This document shows positions 12,268-19,684 of a stretch of 64,000 nucleotides of DNA, one piece after another. Below the pieces are notes generated by a model. The model did not search any database, was not told where the DNA came from, and saw only the letters and a list, made by a program, of their open reading frames with translations. The DNA comes from Thioalkalivibrio sp. ALJT (GTDB taxonomy: Bacteria; Pseudomonadota; Gammaproteobacteria; Ectothiorhodospirales; Ectothiorhodospiraceae). Location: positions 81,082 through 145,081 of the forward strand of contig NZ_KB907127.1 of NCBI RefSeq assembly GCF_000381825.1. Direction: 5' to 3'. The translations under genes were made by a program, and so were the position numbers. The stretch's first letter is position 1; each line of letters begins with the position of its first letter.

Positions 12268-12618
12268 ACCAGGGAGACACTGATTGAATCGCACGTCCGC
12301 GTGGGTGCCCGCCAGTTTCTGGAGACAAGCGTTCCGAGACAAGGCGCCTCAAACAGCGGGTAGTGGTTCTACCCGCCCGTTTCTGATGGATTCGGGGCGC
12401 AACGCAGGCTCGGGCCATATTCATTCAGAATCAGGGGGCACCAACCCCACAAGCCAGTGAAAGCAGGGGCTCGGCCGCCCGTTTTTGATCAACAACGGGC
12501 GCGCGCACAGCGTTGCGGTTCACCTGTAGCAGAGTGACTGCACGGCCGTCACCGCGCATTAAACGCACGCAAAAGCGACTCGAGCGCGGACGTGCGATTC
12601 AATCAGCGTCTCCCTGGT
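12268..12618. mobile_element. MITE-like element with 34-bp inverted repeats
   Basis: The left arm (12268-12301, starting ACCAGGGAGACACTG) and the right arm (12585-12618) are reverse complements over 34 bases with one mismatch. They enclose 283 bases with no plausible coding frame. The interior contains the palindrome at 12477-12500 and a related half-site near 12374. Long terminal inverted repeats around a short non-coding core are what a non-autonomous transposable element looks like. I cannot see a target-site duplication at either border, and no transposase is present, so the mobile nature is inferred. Confidence 0.5.
12477..12500. repeat. 24-base near-perfect palindrome, dispersed repeat copy 1
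   Basis: Arms GCCCGTT and AACGGGC flank TTTGATCAAC, giving a palindrome with only one mismatched pair of positions. A copy with 22 of 25 bases identical lies at 37799-37823, and a half-site version is at about 37991-38007. All three are intergenic, so this is a dispersed repeat and not a chance hairpin. Confidence 0.55.
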
Positions 12619-12644
12619 CCGGTTTCGACAGGTGTCCGGGCATT

Positions 12645-12671
12645 AAAAAGCCCGACCCCGCGGGGTCGGGC
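12645..12671 (-). terminator. Rho-independent terminator of the Gln-rich exported protein gene
   Basis: An 11-base GC-rich palindrome (GCCCGACCCCG with its complement, 12650-12671) is followed on the minus strand by CTTTTTAA. It is the only hairpin in this stretch with a proper U-tract, and it lies about 155 bases beyond the stop of the gene at 12828. Confidence 0.75.
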
Positions 12672-12737
12672 CAGGCGCTGACGCTACAAACCGGGGGCTG
12701 TCGGGTTCGGCCTCTCGAGATCCCTGGAGGAAACGAT

Positions 12738-12769
12738 GTACCGAGGGAGAGCGGGCTCTCCCTCGGTAC
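12738..12769. repeat. Perfect 15-bp inverted repeat hairpin
   Basis: GTACCGAGGGAGAGC (12738-12752) and its exact complement (12755-12769) are separated by two bases. There is no U-tract on either strand, so it is not a standard terminator. A second hairpin with 9-10 bp arms lies at 12785-12815. Both fall in the 3' region of the minus-strand gene and could stabilise its transcript. Confidence 0.6.
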
Positions 12770-12827
12770 AGTCGGTCCATTCCGGACCCGGCGTGTGCCC
12801 CGGGAACGCCGGGTCGGATTGCCCCGC

Positions 12828-13355
12828 TTACTGCTGCATCTGCTGCTGTTGCTGCAGGGCCTGCATGCGCTGGAGGACCTCGTCGATGTTGGCGTTTTCC
12901 TGGCGCATGGCGGAGATCAAGTCGTCACGCAGGGCAGCCTGTGCCTCCAGGATCTCGTCGTCCTGGGCGACTGCCTGCTGGGCTTCCTGCAGGTTGACCT
13001 GGGCGCGCTGCACCTCTTCGGACTGGAAGATCTGCTGCTGCTCCTCGCTACTCAGATTCGGATCACGCAGGCGTTCTTCGGCCGCTTGCAGGGTTTCCAG
13101 GTCGCGGCGCGGCTGGTAACCGGCAGATTCCATCTTTTCAAGCACGAGGGCTTCCAGAGCTTCGCCTTGTTCTTCCAGGCCCGGATTGTTCTCGATGGCG
13201 CGCTGCTGGGTTTCCGCCAGTGTTTGCTGCAGTTGCTGCATTTCCATCTGTGGGTTGCCGGCCTGGCCCGTACCCTGCGCCATGGCGAGCGGGCTGGCCA
13301 GGGCCAATGCGGCCGCAGCAAAAAGGGCGGCGAAGGATCGGGAATGAATCTTCAT
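12828..13355 (-). CDS. Gln-rich exported coiled-coil protein, unknown function
   Basis: I do not recognise a named family. The 175-residue product has a clear signal peptide (residues 1-27, cleavage after AMAQ or AMA). The mature part is almost wholly charged and Gln-rich helix, with heptad-like runs such as LQQTLAETQQRAIENNPGLE, and it ends in a poly-Gln tail. It is therefore probably a small periplasmic helical protein. It is isolated, with its own downstream hairpins and terminator. No Cys and no lipobox is seen. Confidence 0.65.
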   Translation of the reverse strand: MKIHSRSFAALFAAAALALASPLAMAQGTGQAGNPQMEMQQLQQTLAETQQRAIENNPGLEEQGEALEALVLEKMESAGYQPRRDLETLQAAEERLRDPNLSSEEQQQIFQSEEVQRAQVNLQEAQQAVAQDDEILEAQAALRDDLISAMRQENANIDEVLQRMQALQQQQQMQQ

Positions 13356-13412
13356 AAGCTGACTCCTGGTGAAATTCGAACTGATGGTAGGTGAATGGGA
13401 CTTAACCGCAGC

Positions 13413-14159
13413 TTAACAAGCCTGACCGGTCCATGCCGCGTCGCCCTGTGGCGGGCGTGTGCGGGCCGTGAGCGGGGTGTCGCCCGCGGGGGTGCCCGAA
13501 CGCCTGAACAGGGCGATGTCCGGGGCCGGCAGTTCTAGTGTGCAGTCCAGTTGTTTGGCAATCCAGCTAAGGGTGCCGGGCCCGTAAAAGGCGACGTGGG
13601 TGGGGTCACGACGGTAATGCCAGTACCGGAACCCGGCTGCGGTTGGGGGCCATTCGGTCATCACGGCGAGGATGCCACCGGGCACGAGCGCGGCGACCAG
13701 CTCGGACAGGGTTTCCCGGGGGTGGTGCAGGTGCTCCAGGACCTCGGTGCAGCTGATGAAGTCCCAGCCAGCGGCGGGTGGGCGGGGCCGCTGCGGGGCG
13801 AATGCAGGATCCCAGACCTCCAGTGTGTAGCCGCGAGCGCGCAGCAGGCTGGCGAGCACGGGTTGTGGTCCGCAGCCCCAGTCCAGGCCGGTGGCGGGGG
13901 CGGGTATGGTTCGGCACAGGGGCGCGATCAGGCGTTCCAGGTGTGCGCGGTAGCCCTGATCATCCGGGCGATTTTCGTGGGTGCGGTAATAGGCATGTTC
14001 TGCATCTCGCGGAAGCCAGCGGGCGCGTTCCAGTGTAATCAGGCCGCAGTGATGGCAGCGACGATAGTCACCGGGCGCGGGGTCGCGGGGACCGCGGTGA
14101 TAGAACGGTCGACTGGGCCGGTCGCACAGCGGGCAGTGTATGGCGGCTGTTGCGTTCAA
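13413..14159 (-). CDS. Class I SAM methyltransferase with N-terminal zinc ribbon
   Basis: The product starts with a likely zinc-binding pair of CxxC motifs (HCPLCD and CHHCG, residues about 8-42). It continues with a Rossmann methyltransferase domain: motif I GLDWGCGPQP, then DFISCTEVLEHL. The RDPTHVAFY patch is common in Methyltransf_23 proteins. Substrate is unknown. I chose TTG 14159, whose TTGA overlaps the stop of the peptidase gene as a coupled start; GTG 14180 is an alternative. The much longer upstream frame antisense to the peptidase N-terminus has no support. Confidence 0.72.
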   Translation of the reverse strand: MNATAAIHCPLCDRPSRPFYHRGPRDPAPGDYRRCHHCGLITLERARWLPRDAEHAYYRTHENRPDDQGYRAHLERLIAPLCRTIPAPATGLDWGCGPQPVLASLLRARGYTLEVWDPAFAPQRPRPPAAGWDFISCTEVLEHLHHPRETLSELVAALVPGGILAVMTEWPPTAAGFRYWHYRRDPTHVAFYGPGTLSWIAKQLDCTLELPAPDIALFRRSGTPAGDTPLTARTRPPQGDAAWTGQAC

Positions 14160-14842
14160 CGGCGTAGGTAGCGGAACCACGAGGCGATGTTCAGCAGGCT
14201 CATCAGGGACTGCGACAAGTACGTGTAGGCCGCCGCCTTGAGGATACGCTCGGCATGCGGGTAGTCGGGCGGGTGCAGGTAATTGCCGGCGCGCAGCATC
14301 GGCATCGCACGCCGGAAGCTGGCATCCAGCTCGGTGGGCAGGGTGATGAAGTGCACCAGTGCGGCCAGCCCCATGGACAGCACGCCCGCGAGGAAGAACA
14401 GGATGCCCGGGGCGGGATGGCGGGTAATCAGGGTGATGAACGGAATGGCGATCAGCAGCCAGGCGCCCAGTTGCTGCCCGTAGCGGGTCATGCCGACCAG
14501 GGTGCCGCGCATGCGCAGCGGGGCGTACCCCCGGGCATGCTGTACGGCATGGCCGACTTCGTGCGCGGCCACGGTGATCGCGGTGAGGGAACGCCCGTCG
14601 TGGTTTTCCGGGGACAGGCGCACTGCGCGTGTGCTCGGGTCGTAGTGGTCTCCGCTCCGGGTGGGCTCCACGGCTACCTGGTCCAGGCCATGGCGGTCGA
14701 GCATTTCTCGTGCGAGTTCCGCACCGGTGCCGTCGTAGCGGTTCGCCGGATGGTGGTATTTCTTCATGGTGCGACGCACCCACCAGCCAGGGGCCCAGGC
14801 GGCGAGCAGCAGCAGCGGGACGAGCAGGATCAGCAGACGCAT
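14156..14842 (-). CDS. Membrane zinc metallopeptidase, YugP-type
   Basis: The 228-residue protein has an N-terminal membrane anchor (residues 2-19) and the zinc motif HEVGH at residues 94-98, inside AAHEVGHAVQHARGY. Two later hydrophobic segments lie at about 123-140 and 145-166. This matches the YugP / DUF zinc-peptidase family (PF04298). The physiological substrate is not established for the family. The downstream methyltransferase start overlaps its stop, so the two form a pair. Confidence 0.85.
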   Translation of the reverse strand: MRLLILLVPLLLLAAWAPGWWVRRTMKKYHHPANRYDGTGAELAREMLDRHGLDQVAVEPTRSGDHYDPSTRAVRLSPENHDGRSLTAITVAAHEVGHAVQHARGYAPLRMRGTLVGMTRYGQQLGAWLLIAIPFITLITRHPAPGILFFLAGVLSMGLAALVHFITLPTELDASFRRAMPMLRAGNYLHPPDYPHAERILKAAAYTYLSQSLMSLLNIASWFRYLRR

Positions 14843-14923
14843 GCTGATATGGTCTCCCGAATGCCGACTGCGCGAAAAGAACCGACACGCAGGGTGGCCG
14901 TATCATGCACCTGCAATCGCAGC

Positions 14924-17227
14924 CTATTCGTCACCCTCATCGTAGTCGCCCTTGTGCCTCGGGTTGGGACGGGCACGACGGTCGCGCGAGTAGTCATGCT
15001 CGTCTTCTTGGCCTTCCGCCACGGATTCGATCACATGCAGGTGCGCCGGGGGGGCACTGCCGTCTTTCTCCTGACCGAAGTAGACCGTCTGGTGCGGGAA
15101 CGGGATCTCGATGCCGGCGGCGTCGAAGTGTTTCTTGACCAGGCGGTTGAATGCGCGGCCCAGTGACCATTGGAACCCCGGCAGGGTCTTGATGCGGATG
15201 CGTACATTCACCGAGCTGTCGGCCAGCGCGGTCACGCCGTGTACCTCCATCTCCTCGAGGATGTTGGGGCCGTGTTCCGGATCGGTCTTGAGCTCTTCGA
15301 ATGCCTCGCGCAGACGCACGATGACCTCGTCGATGTCCTCGCGGTAGGCCACGCCGTATTCGCCAACGTGGTAGGCGAATTCGCGCATGTAGTTGGACAC
15401 CGCATCCACCGAGGAGAACGGGATGAGGTGGTAGGTGCCCGACAGGTCGCGCAGGCCCAACGAGCGGATGGTCAGTTTTTCGACCGTGCCGGTGGTGCCG
15501 GCCACGGTCACGATGTCGCCGGTGTTGATGGCCTTTTCGAGCTGGATGAACACGCCGGTGATGATGTCCTGCACGAGTTTCTGGGCGCCGAACCCGACTG
15601 CGAGGCCCAGCACCCCGGCCCCCGCCAGCAGGGGGCCGATGTTGATGCCGATCTCGGCCAGCACCACCATCACGGTTACGACGGTCAACGCGATCGCGAT
15701 GGCGTTGCGGAACAGGGTCAGTAGGGTCTTCTCGCGGGCGCCGGGTTCCCCGTCACCGGTATTTGGGTTCAGGCGGTGCTCGACCCAGCTGGCAAATACC
15801 AGCCAGATGGTCAGGGCCCCGACGAGGATCAGCGCGACCGAGATCACGGTTCCAACCACCCACATGCCGGTCTCGGAACCCAGCCAGGTCGCCAGGTTGA
15901 AGATGCCCCAGGCATCCGCGATCACGGCCAGGACGGTCAGCAGGATCAGCAGGCGCATGGTCTTCAGGGCCTTCGGCACGTAGGCGTTCAGGCGTGCCTC
16001 CAGCAGCGGGAATTTCTCGCGGGTTTCGGCGGGCACCCGGATCGCGCGGCCAATGATCTGGGTCAGCAGGTTGGCGACAAACACGCCTATGAACACCGCC
16101 AGCAGCGTCTGGCCGGTGGCCTTGGCTATGAAGGGCAGGGCATCTTCGGGACGCGTGATGCTGACGACTGCCAGGGTCAGGAAGTACAGCAGGGCGATCC
16201 AGTGCCAGCTGTTTGCCAGCAACGACAGGGTGATCCGGGTAAACGCGAATCCGGCCTGATTGGCGACCCGCAGCAGGCGGTCGTGCACGCGCTGGCGATT
16301 CTGCAGGATGATGACCGCGGCATAGAAGAAGGCGGTCAGCATCACCAGCAGGCCGAGCGAACGGCCGGCCTCGGTGGAGATATGGTTGTTGGTGATGGGT
16401 ACCAGCAGCAGGAGACCGTAGCCGATGTAGGAGACCAGACGCGCCAGCCACGCATTCCAGTAGGCGGCCTCGTCGCTGGCCATTGGCAGGAGTCGCAGGC
16501 CCTGGTAACGGGTTGCGAAGATCAGGCGCAGGGCCGCCTTGGTGACCTCGATCAGCAGGAAGGCATTCAGGAAAAGCGAATGCCGAGTGAGCATCTCGCC
16601 GGAATCCCCGAGGACGAACAGGGCCAGCCCGTAACCGGCTACCCAGGCCAGCAGGACAACCAGGAAATCCACGATCGCCGCCAGCAACACCGCGGGAAGG
16701 GCTCGCAACAGGTGGTAGTGCTTTGACGAGTTGATCACCCAGCGGTCAAGTCCGGCGAAGACCGGGCTGCCGAAATGGCGCAGGACCAGGAATACGGCGA
16801 TGGTGAAGGCGATGAGGATGACGAGGTCCAGCACCCCGGCCCCCAGGGTGCCGAGCTCCACTGCGCGCAGTGTGGTCCCGATATCGGTGGTGATCGCGCC
16901 CAGCGTGCGGATCTCGGCTACGGTGCCTTCGGCCAGGGCCTGGGTGAATTCTGCGACCTGCCGTGGCAAGGATACCGTGTCCGCGGGGTCCGCCACCGCA
17001 GCGTCATGGGCGGCGGTCGGTGCCCCGGGGTCAGCGCGCTCGGCGCGCAGTGTCTCCAGCAGGCGTTCGCGCGCCTCTTCGTTTTCCAGCGCCTCGATCA
17101 AGGCGTCGTGCAGGTCCCGGGTATCCTCTGCCTGTGCGGTGGCTGTGCCCCAGGACAGCAGGAACAGCCCAAGGAGCAAGGGCAGCAGACGGATAAAGGC
17201 AAACGGCGTCGAACGGGACTGGAACAC
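14924..17227 (-). CDS. Large MscS-family mechanosensitive channel
   Basis: A 767-residue YbiO/YjeP-like channel. It has a signal peptide (LLPLLLGLFLLSWGTATA), a periplasmic helical stretch, then about ten hydrophobic segments. The MscS pore helix and beta domain follow: LLAGAGVLGLAVGFGAQKLV, then VQLEKA-like and SFSS-like strands, ending with EIPFPHQTVYFG. The channel opens when membrane tension rises in osmotic downshift. The start at GTG 17227 is chosen because GAGGT precedes it and the signal peptide follows directly. An upstream ATG at 17362 would add a charged, unlikely 45-residue leader. The C-terminal tail is rich in Asp, Glu and Arg. Confidence 0.9.
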   Translation of the reverse strand: MFQSRSTPFAFIRLLPLLLGLFLLSWGTATAQAEDTRDLHDALIEALENEEARERLLETLRAERADPGAPTAAHDAAVADPADTVSLPRQVAEFTQALAEGTVAEIRTLGAITTDIGTTLRAVELGTLGAGVLDLVILIAFTIAVFLVLRHFGSPVFAGLDRWVINSSKHYHLLRALPAVLLAAIVDFLVVLLAWVAGYGLALFVLGDSGEMLTRHSLFLNAFLLIEVTKAALRLIFATRYQGLRLLPMASDEAAYWNAWLARLVSYIGYGLLLLVPITNNHISTEAGRSLGLLVMLTAFFYAAVIILQNRQRVHDRLLRVANQAGFAFTRITLSLLANSWHWIALLYFLTLAVVSITRPEDALPFIAKATGQTLLAVFIGVFVANLLTQIIGRAIRVPAETREKFPLLEARLNAYVPKALKTMRLLILLTVLAVIADAWGIFNLATWLGSETGMWVVGTVISVALILVGALTIWLVFASWVEHRLNPNTGDGEPGAREKTLLTLFRNAIAIALTVVTVMVVLAEIGINIGPLLAGAGVLGLAVGFGAQKLVQDIITGVFIQLEKAINTGDIVTVAGTTGTVEKLTIRSLGLRDLSGTYHLIPFSSVDAVSNYMREFAYHVGEYGVAYREDIDEVIVRLREAFEELKTDPEHGPNILEEMEVHGVTALADSSVNVRIRIKTLPGFQWSLGRAFNRLVKKHFDAAGIEIPFPHQTVYFGQEKDGSAPPAHLHVIESVAEGQEDEHDYSRDRRARPNPRHKGDYDEGDE

Positions 17228-17411
17228 GGCAGACCTCGGGTGTGGACAGGCGATTCGGAGCGCAGCGGCGGTCGTGGACCGGGTCCTGTGTGTACGACTC
17301 CGGACGCGACGGGGGCCGGTCAGGCGGCCATCTCGGGGGTAACGGACAAACACCGGTCGCAATTGGCAATTCTCTAGCTTAACGGCGCGGCAGGGACATG
17401 CTCAATGCGGG

Positions 17412-18131
17412 CTACTCGAGCAGCATCGGGTCCAGCCAGGCGATGCCGAGTTGTCGCATCTGTTGTTCCACCCATTGGGTGCGCCGGGTCATGCGCGGAC
17501 CGGGGTTCACCGGGTTGTACAGCCCCGGTGCCGGCAGCATCGCGGCGAGCCGGGCGGACTGCTGACGGTCGAGTTCGCGCGCCGGTCGCCCGAAATAATG
17601 CTGTGCGGCATGTTCGATGCCGTAGATCCCGGGCCCGAATTCGGCGAGGTTAAGATAGATTTCCAGGATCCGCCGCTTGGGCCAGATGGCTTCCATGGTC
17701 GCGGTCAGTCCGGCTTCCAGGGTCTTGCGGAACCACGAGCGGTTATGCCAGAGGAACAGGTTCTTGGCGGTCTGCTGGCTGATGGTGCTGGCGCCGCGCA
17801 GGCGGTCCCCGCGGGCGACATGGTTGTCGACCGCCTCGCGTACGGAGTCCCAGTCGAAGCCACGGTGCAGCGGAAACTGCTGATCTTCCGCTGCGATCAC
17901 GGCAAGCATCAGGTGACGCGGCAAATCGTCGAGTCGTTGCCATTCGGGCCGCAGTCGCGAGGCCGTCTGCCAGTCCGTCGCCCAGACCATGGCCATGCCG
18001 TAGGGTGGGTCGACCCGGGCGAACAGCAACACCAGTGCGATCATTGCGCCCGCGATCAGGCCGAGCAGTGCGGTGATCAGAGCCAGCGCCCAGCACAGCA
18101 GAGGACACCGCGGCTGGCGATTGCGTGCCAT
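17412..18131 (-). CDS. mtgA: Monofunctional biosynthetic peptidoglycan transglycosylase
   Basis: MtgA polymerises lipid II into glycan strands at the outer face of the inner membrane (GT51). The 239-residue protein has one N-terminal membrane anchor (LLCWALALITALLGLIAGAM) and the GT51 motifs: AAEDQQFPLHRGFDWDS with the catalytic Glu, RGASTISQQTAKNLFLW, and LEIYLNLAEFGPGIYG. The ATG at 18131 is chosen because GAGGATC precedes it. It is in tandem with the MscS gene, 184 bases upstream of it. Confidence 0.95.
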   Translation of the reverse strand: MARNRQPRCPLLCWALALITALLGLIAGAMIALVLLFARVDPPYGMAMVWATDWQTASRLRPEWQRLDDLPRHLMLAVIAAEDQQFPLHRGFDWDSVREAVDNHVARGDRLRGASTISQQTAKNLFLWHNRSWFRKTLEAGLTATMEAIWPKRRILEIYLNLAEFGPGIYGIEHAAQHYFGRPARELDRQQSARLAAMLPAPGLYNPVNPGPRMTRRTQWVEQQMRQLGIAWLDPMLLE

Positions 18132-18422
18132 CAGGTGATCCTCGGGACTGTGACCCGGCAGGGGGCGGGGGAGCGGACAGGGTGGCGTTTCATGACGGGC
18201 ATAGCATACCGCGCGCACGCGCCGCGCAGGAGTGGCGCGGAAATGCCCGTCGCGGGCGAACTGTTCGCGGTTTTCATGGCCAAAGACATAATAGGAGGCA
18301 TTGAAAAGGGCGTGTGTGCAGGCGGTCGGATCGTTTTCCGCACAACGCGCTTGTGGCTCCCGAGAGGGCCGGGTCTGATCGGCACCACAACCCGAATTCG
18401 CGAACCGTGAAGGAGTAGAGCC

Positions 18423-18752
18423 ATGGAACTGTTGCCCTACCGCTACACCACGCCGAGTGGCGAGGCCGTTTCCTTCGAATTTCGCCTGCACCCCGAGACT
18501 GGCTCGGCCGTGCGCGTGCAGCAGCTTCTGGACCGTCTGACCGAGACCCTGGACCACGAGATCGGGATCCTCGGTGACACCTGCAATGGCGACGTCCTGC
18601 AGGCGCTTGCGATGGCGCTGGCGGTGCGCACCGAGATGATCCCCGCCGATCCGGATATGACCCGCGGGCTGGCACGCGATGTCGTGGAGCGGGCGCTGCG
18701 TTCCCTGTCCGAGGCCCAGCATCGTCAGATGGGGCCTGTGGGCCATGCCTGA
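18423..18752 (+). CDS. Small conserved-looking hypothetical protein
   Basis: I do not recognise this 109-residue protein. It has no signal or membrane segment. It starts with a short beta-like stretch (LLPYRYTTPSGEAVSFEFRL) and continues as amphipathic helix. AAGGAGTAGAGCC precedes the ATG, and its stop overlaps the start of the DCC protein by eight bases, so it is probably translated and co-expressed with that gene. Coding-type third-base GC supports a real gene. Confidence 0.6.
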   Translation: MELLPYRYTTPSGEAVSFEFRLHPETGSAVRVQQLLDRLTETLDHEIGILGDTCNGDVLQALAMALAVRTEMIPADPDMTRGLARDVVERALRSLSEAQHRQMGPVGHA

Positions 18753-19143
18753 GACGCTGCCGGCGCCGGGGCGCCCGATTGTGTTCTTTGACGGCGGTTG
18801 CCCGCTGTGCCGGCGGGAGATCGGCCATTACCAGCGCCTGGATACGGCCGCGGCGGTCGACTGGCGCGACATCCACGCCGATGCCGAGCCGCTCGCGGCC
18901 CGGGGCATCGAATGGGAGCAGGCCATGCAGCGCATGCACGCGATCGCGCCGGATGGGCAGGTGCGCAGTGGGGCCTGGGCCTTTGTGCTGGTCTGGCGCC
19001 ATCTGCCGTATTACCGCTGGATGGGTGCGGTGCTGCACCGTCTGCCGCCGGTGGTCTGGATGATGGATGCGGTCTACCGGTTGTTTGCGCGCTATCGCTG
19101 GCGTTCGCGCTGTGCGGACGGCCTGTGCCGTCCGGATCGCTGA
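18745..19143 (+). CDS. DCC family thiol-disulfide oxidoreductase-like protein (DUF393)
   Basis: The 132-residue protein carries the DCC-family signature [16 protein letters not shown] with CxxC at residues 19 and 22. It also has the later [10 protein letters not shown] and YRLFARYR patches of the YuxK/DUF393 group. The family is predicted to be thiol-disulfide oxidoreductase-like, but no substrate is proven. The start at 18745 overlaps the preceding gene, and a DUF2256 gene follows after seven bases. This pairing of DUF393 with DUF2256 recurs in bacteria. Confidence 0.82.
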   Translation: MPETLPAPGRPIVFFDGGCPLCRREIGHYQRLDTAAAVDWRDIHADAEPLAARGIEWEQAMQRMHAIAPDGQVRSGAWAFVLVWRHLPYYRWMGAVLHRLPPVVWMMDAVYRLFARYRWRSRCADGLCRPDR

Positions 19144-19150
19144 CCTCGCC

Positions 19151-19312
19151 GTGGCCCACGCCAAGCCCCATCTCCCGCACAAGACCTGTACGGTCTGCGG
19201 GCGGCCGTTTGCCTGGCGACGCAAATGGGCGCGTTGCTGGGACGAGGTGCGTTACTGCTCCGAGGCCTGTCGGCGCCGGCGTTCGCAGGTTCGACCTCCC
19301 CATGATGCGTAG
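19151..19312 (+). CDS. DUF2256 small zinc-ribbon-like protein
   Basis: A 53-residue protein from GTG 19151. It matches the DUF2256 pattern: [19 protein letters not shown], then [15 protein letters not shown]. Cys13, Cys16, Cys36 and Cys40 probably bind one zinc. The family is often found near cryptochrome or photolyase genes, though none is visible here. An upstream in-frame start at 19067 would overlap the DCC gene and adds a non-family leader, so I prefer 19151. Confidence 0.8.
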   Translation: MAHAKPHLPHKTCTVCGRPFAWRRKWARCWDEVRYCSEACRRRRSQVRPPHDA

Positions 19313-19329
19313 TGTGTGAGGCAAGGCCT

Positions 19330-19667
19330 GTGAGCCCGTTTTCGAAGCTGGGCCTGATGCTCGCCTTCATGGTATTCGCGCCGGACCCAGTTGCCGCAAC
19401 CTCGAGACGGCCGAGCTGCCGGGCCAGGGTACGCCCACGGTGCTCGAGAACGCGCTGGCGTTGATCTTTCGGGCCAACGCAGTGCACCGCGAACGGCGCA
19501 TGCGGGCCTGGCGCGAACAACTGGCCGAGGCATACCGGGATGGGACGGGGCCCGCGGTGTATGTGACCCACCTGGCCACCATTCGCGAGCTCAGCGGTCG
19601 CAGTCTGGGATCCGGTGCGATGCTGGTGGTGGAGATCGACGCCGCCGCGCGCCCGGTCGACCCGTAA
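19330..19667 (+). pseudogene. Broken histidine phosphatase family protein
   Basis: GTG 19330, preceded by GAGGCAAGG, begins a good signal peptide (SPFSKLGLMLAFMVFAPDPVAA). This frame stops at about 19461. A different frame then encodes the C-terminal part of a histidine phosphatase: CRNLETAEL, and later VYVTHLATIRELSGR with the family's conserved VTH. The RHG catalytic region that should sit between them is missing. The simplest explanation is an internal deletion with frameshift near 19391-19400. It is a relic and should not be active. Confidence 0.6.
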
Positions 19668-19684
19668 TCCGGCTGAAGGCCCGG

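Larger units (their letters stand above)
12029..12827. other. Gene-free 0.8-kb stretch with repeats and hairpins
   Basis: I see no convincing gene here. The stretch holds a MITE-like element bounded by 34-bp inverted repeats (12268-12618), with an internal 24-base palindrome at 12477-12500. Three further hairpins lie between that element and the end of the minus-strand gene at 12828. One of these is a good rho-independent terminator for that gene. The first 240 bases after malQ show nothing I can name. Confidence 0.6.

Noticed and set aside
13413..14906. 497-residue version of the methyltransferase
   Set aside because: Its first half is antisense-like sequence over the YugP-type peptidase; only the C-terminal part has methyltransferase motifs.
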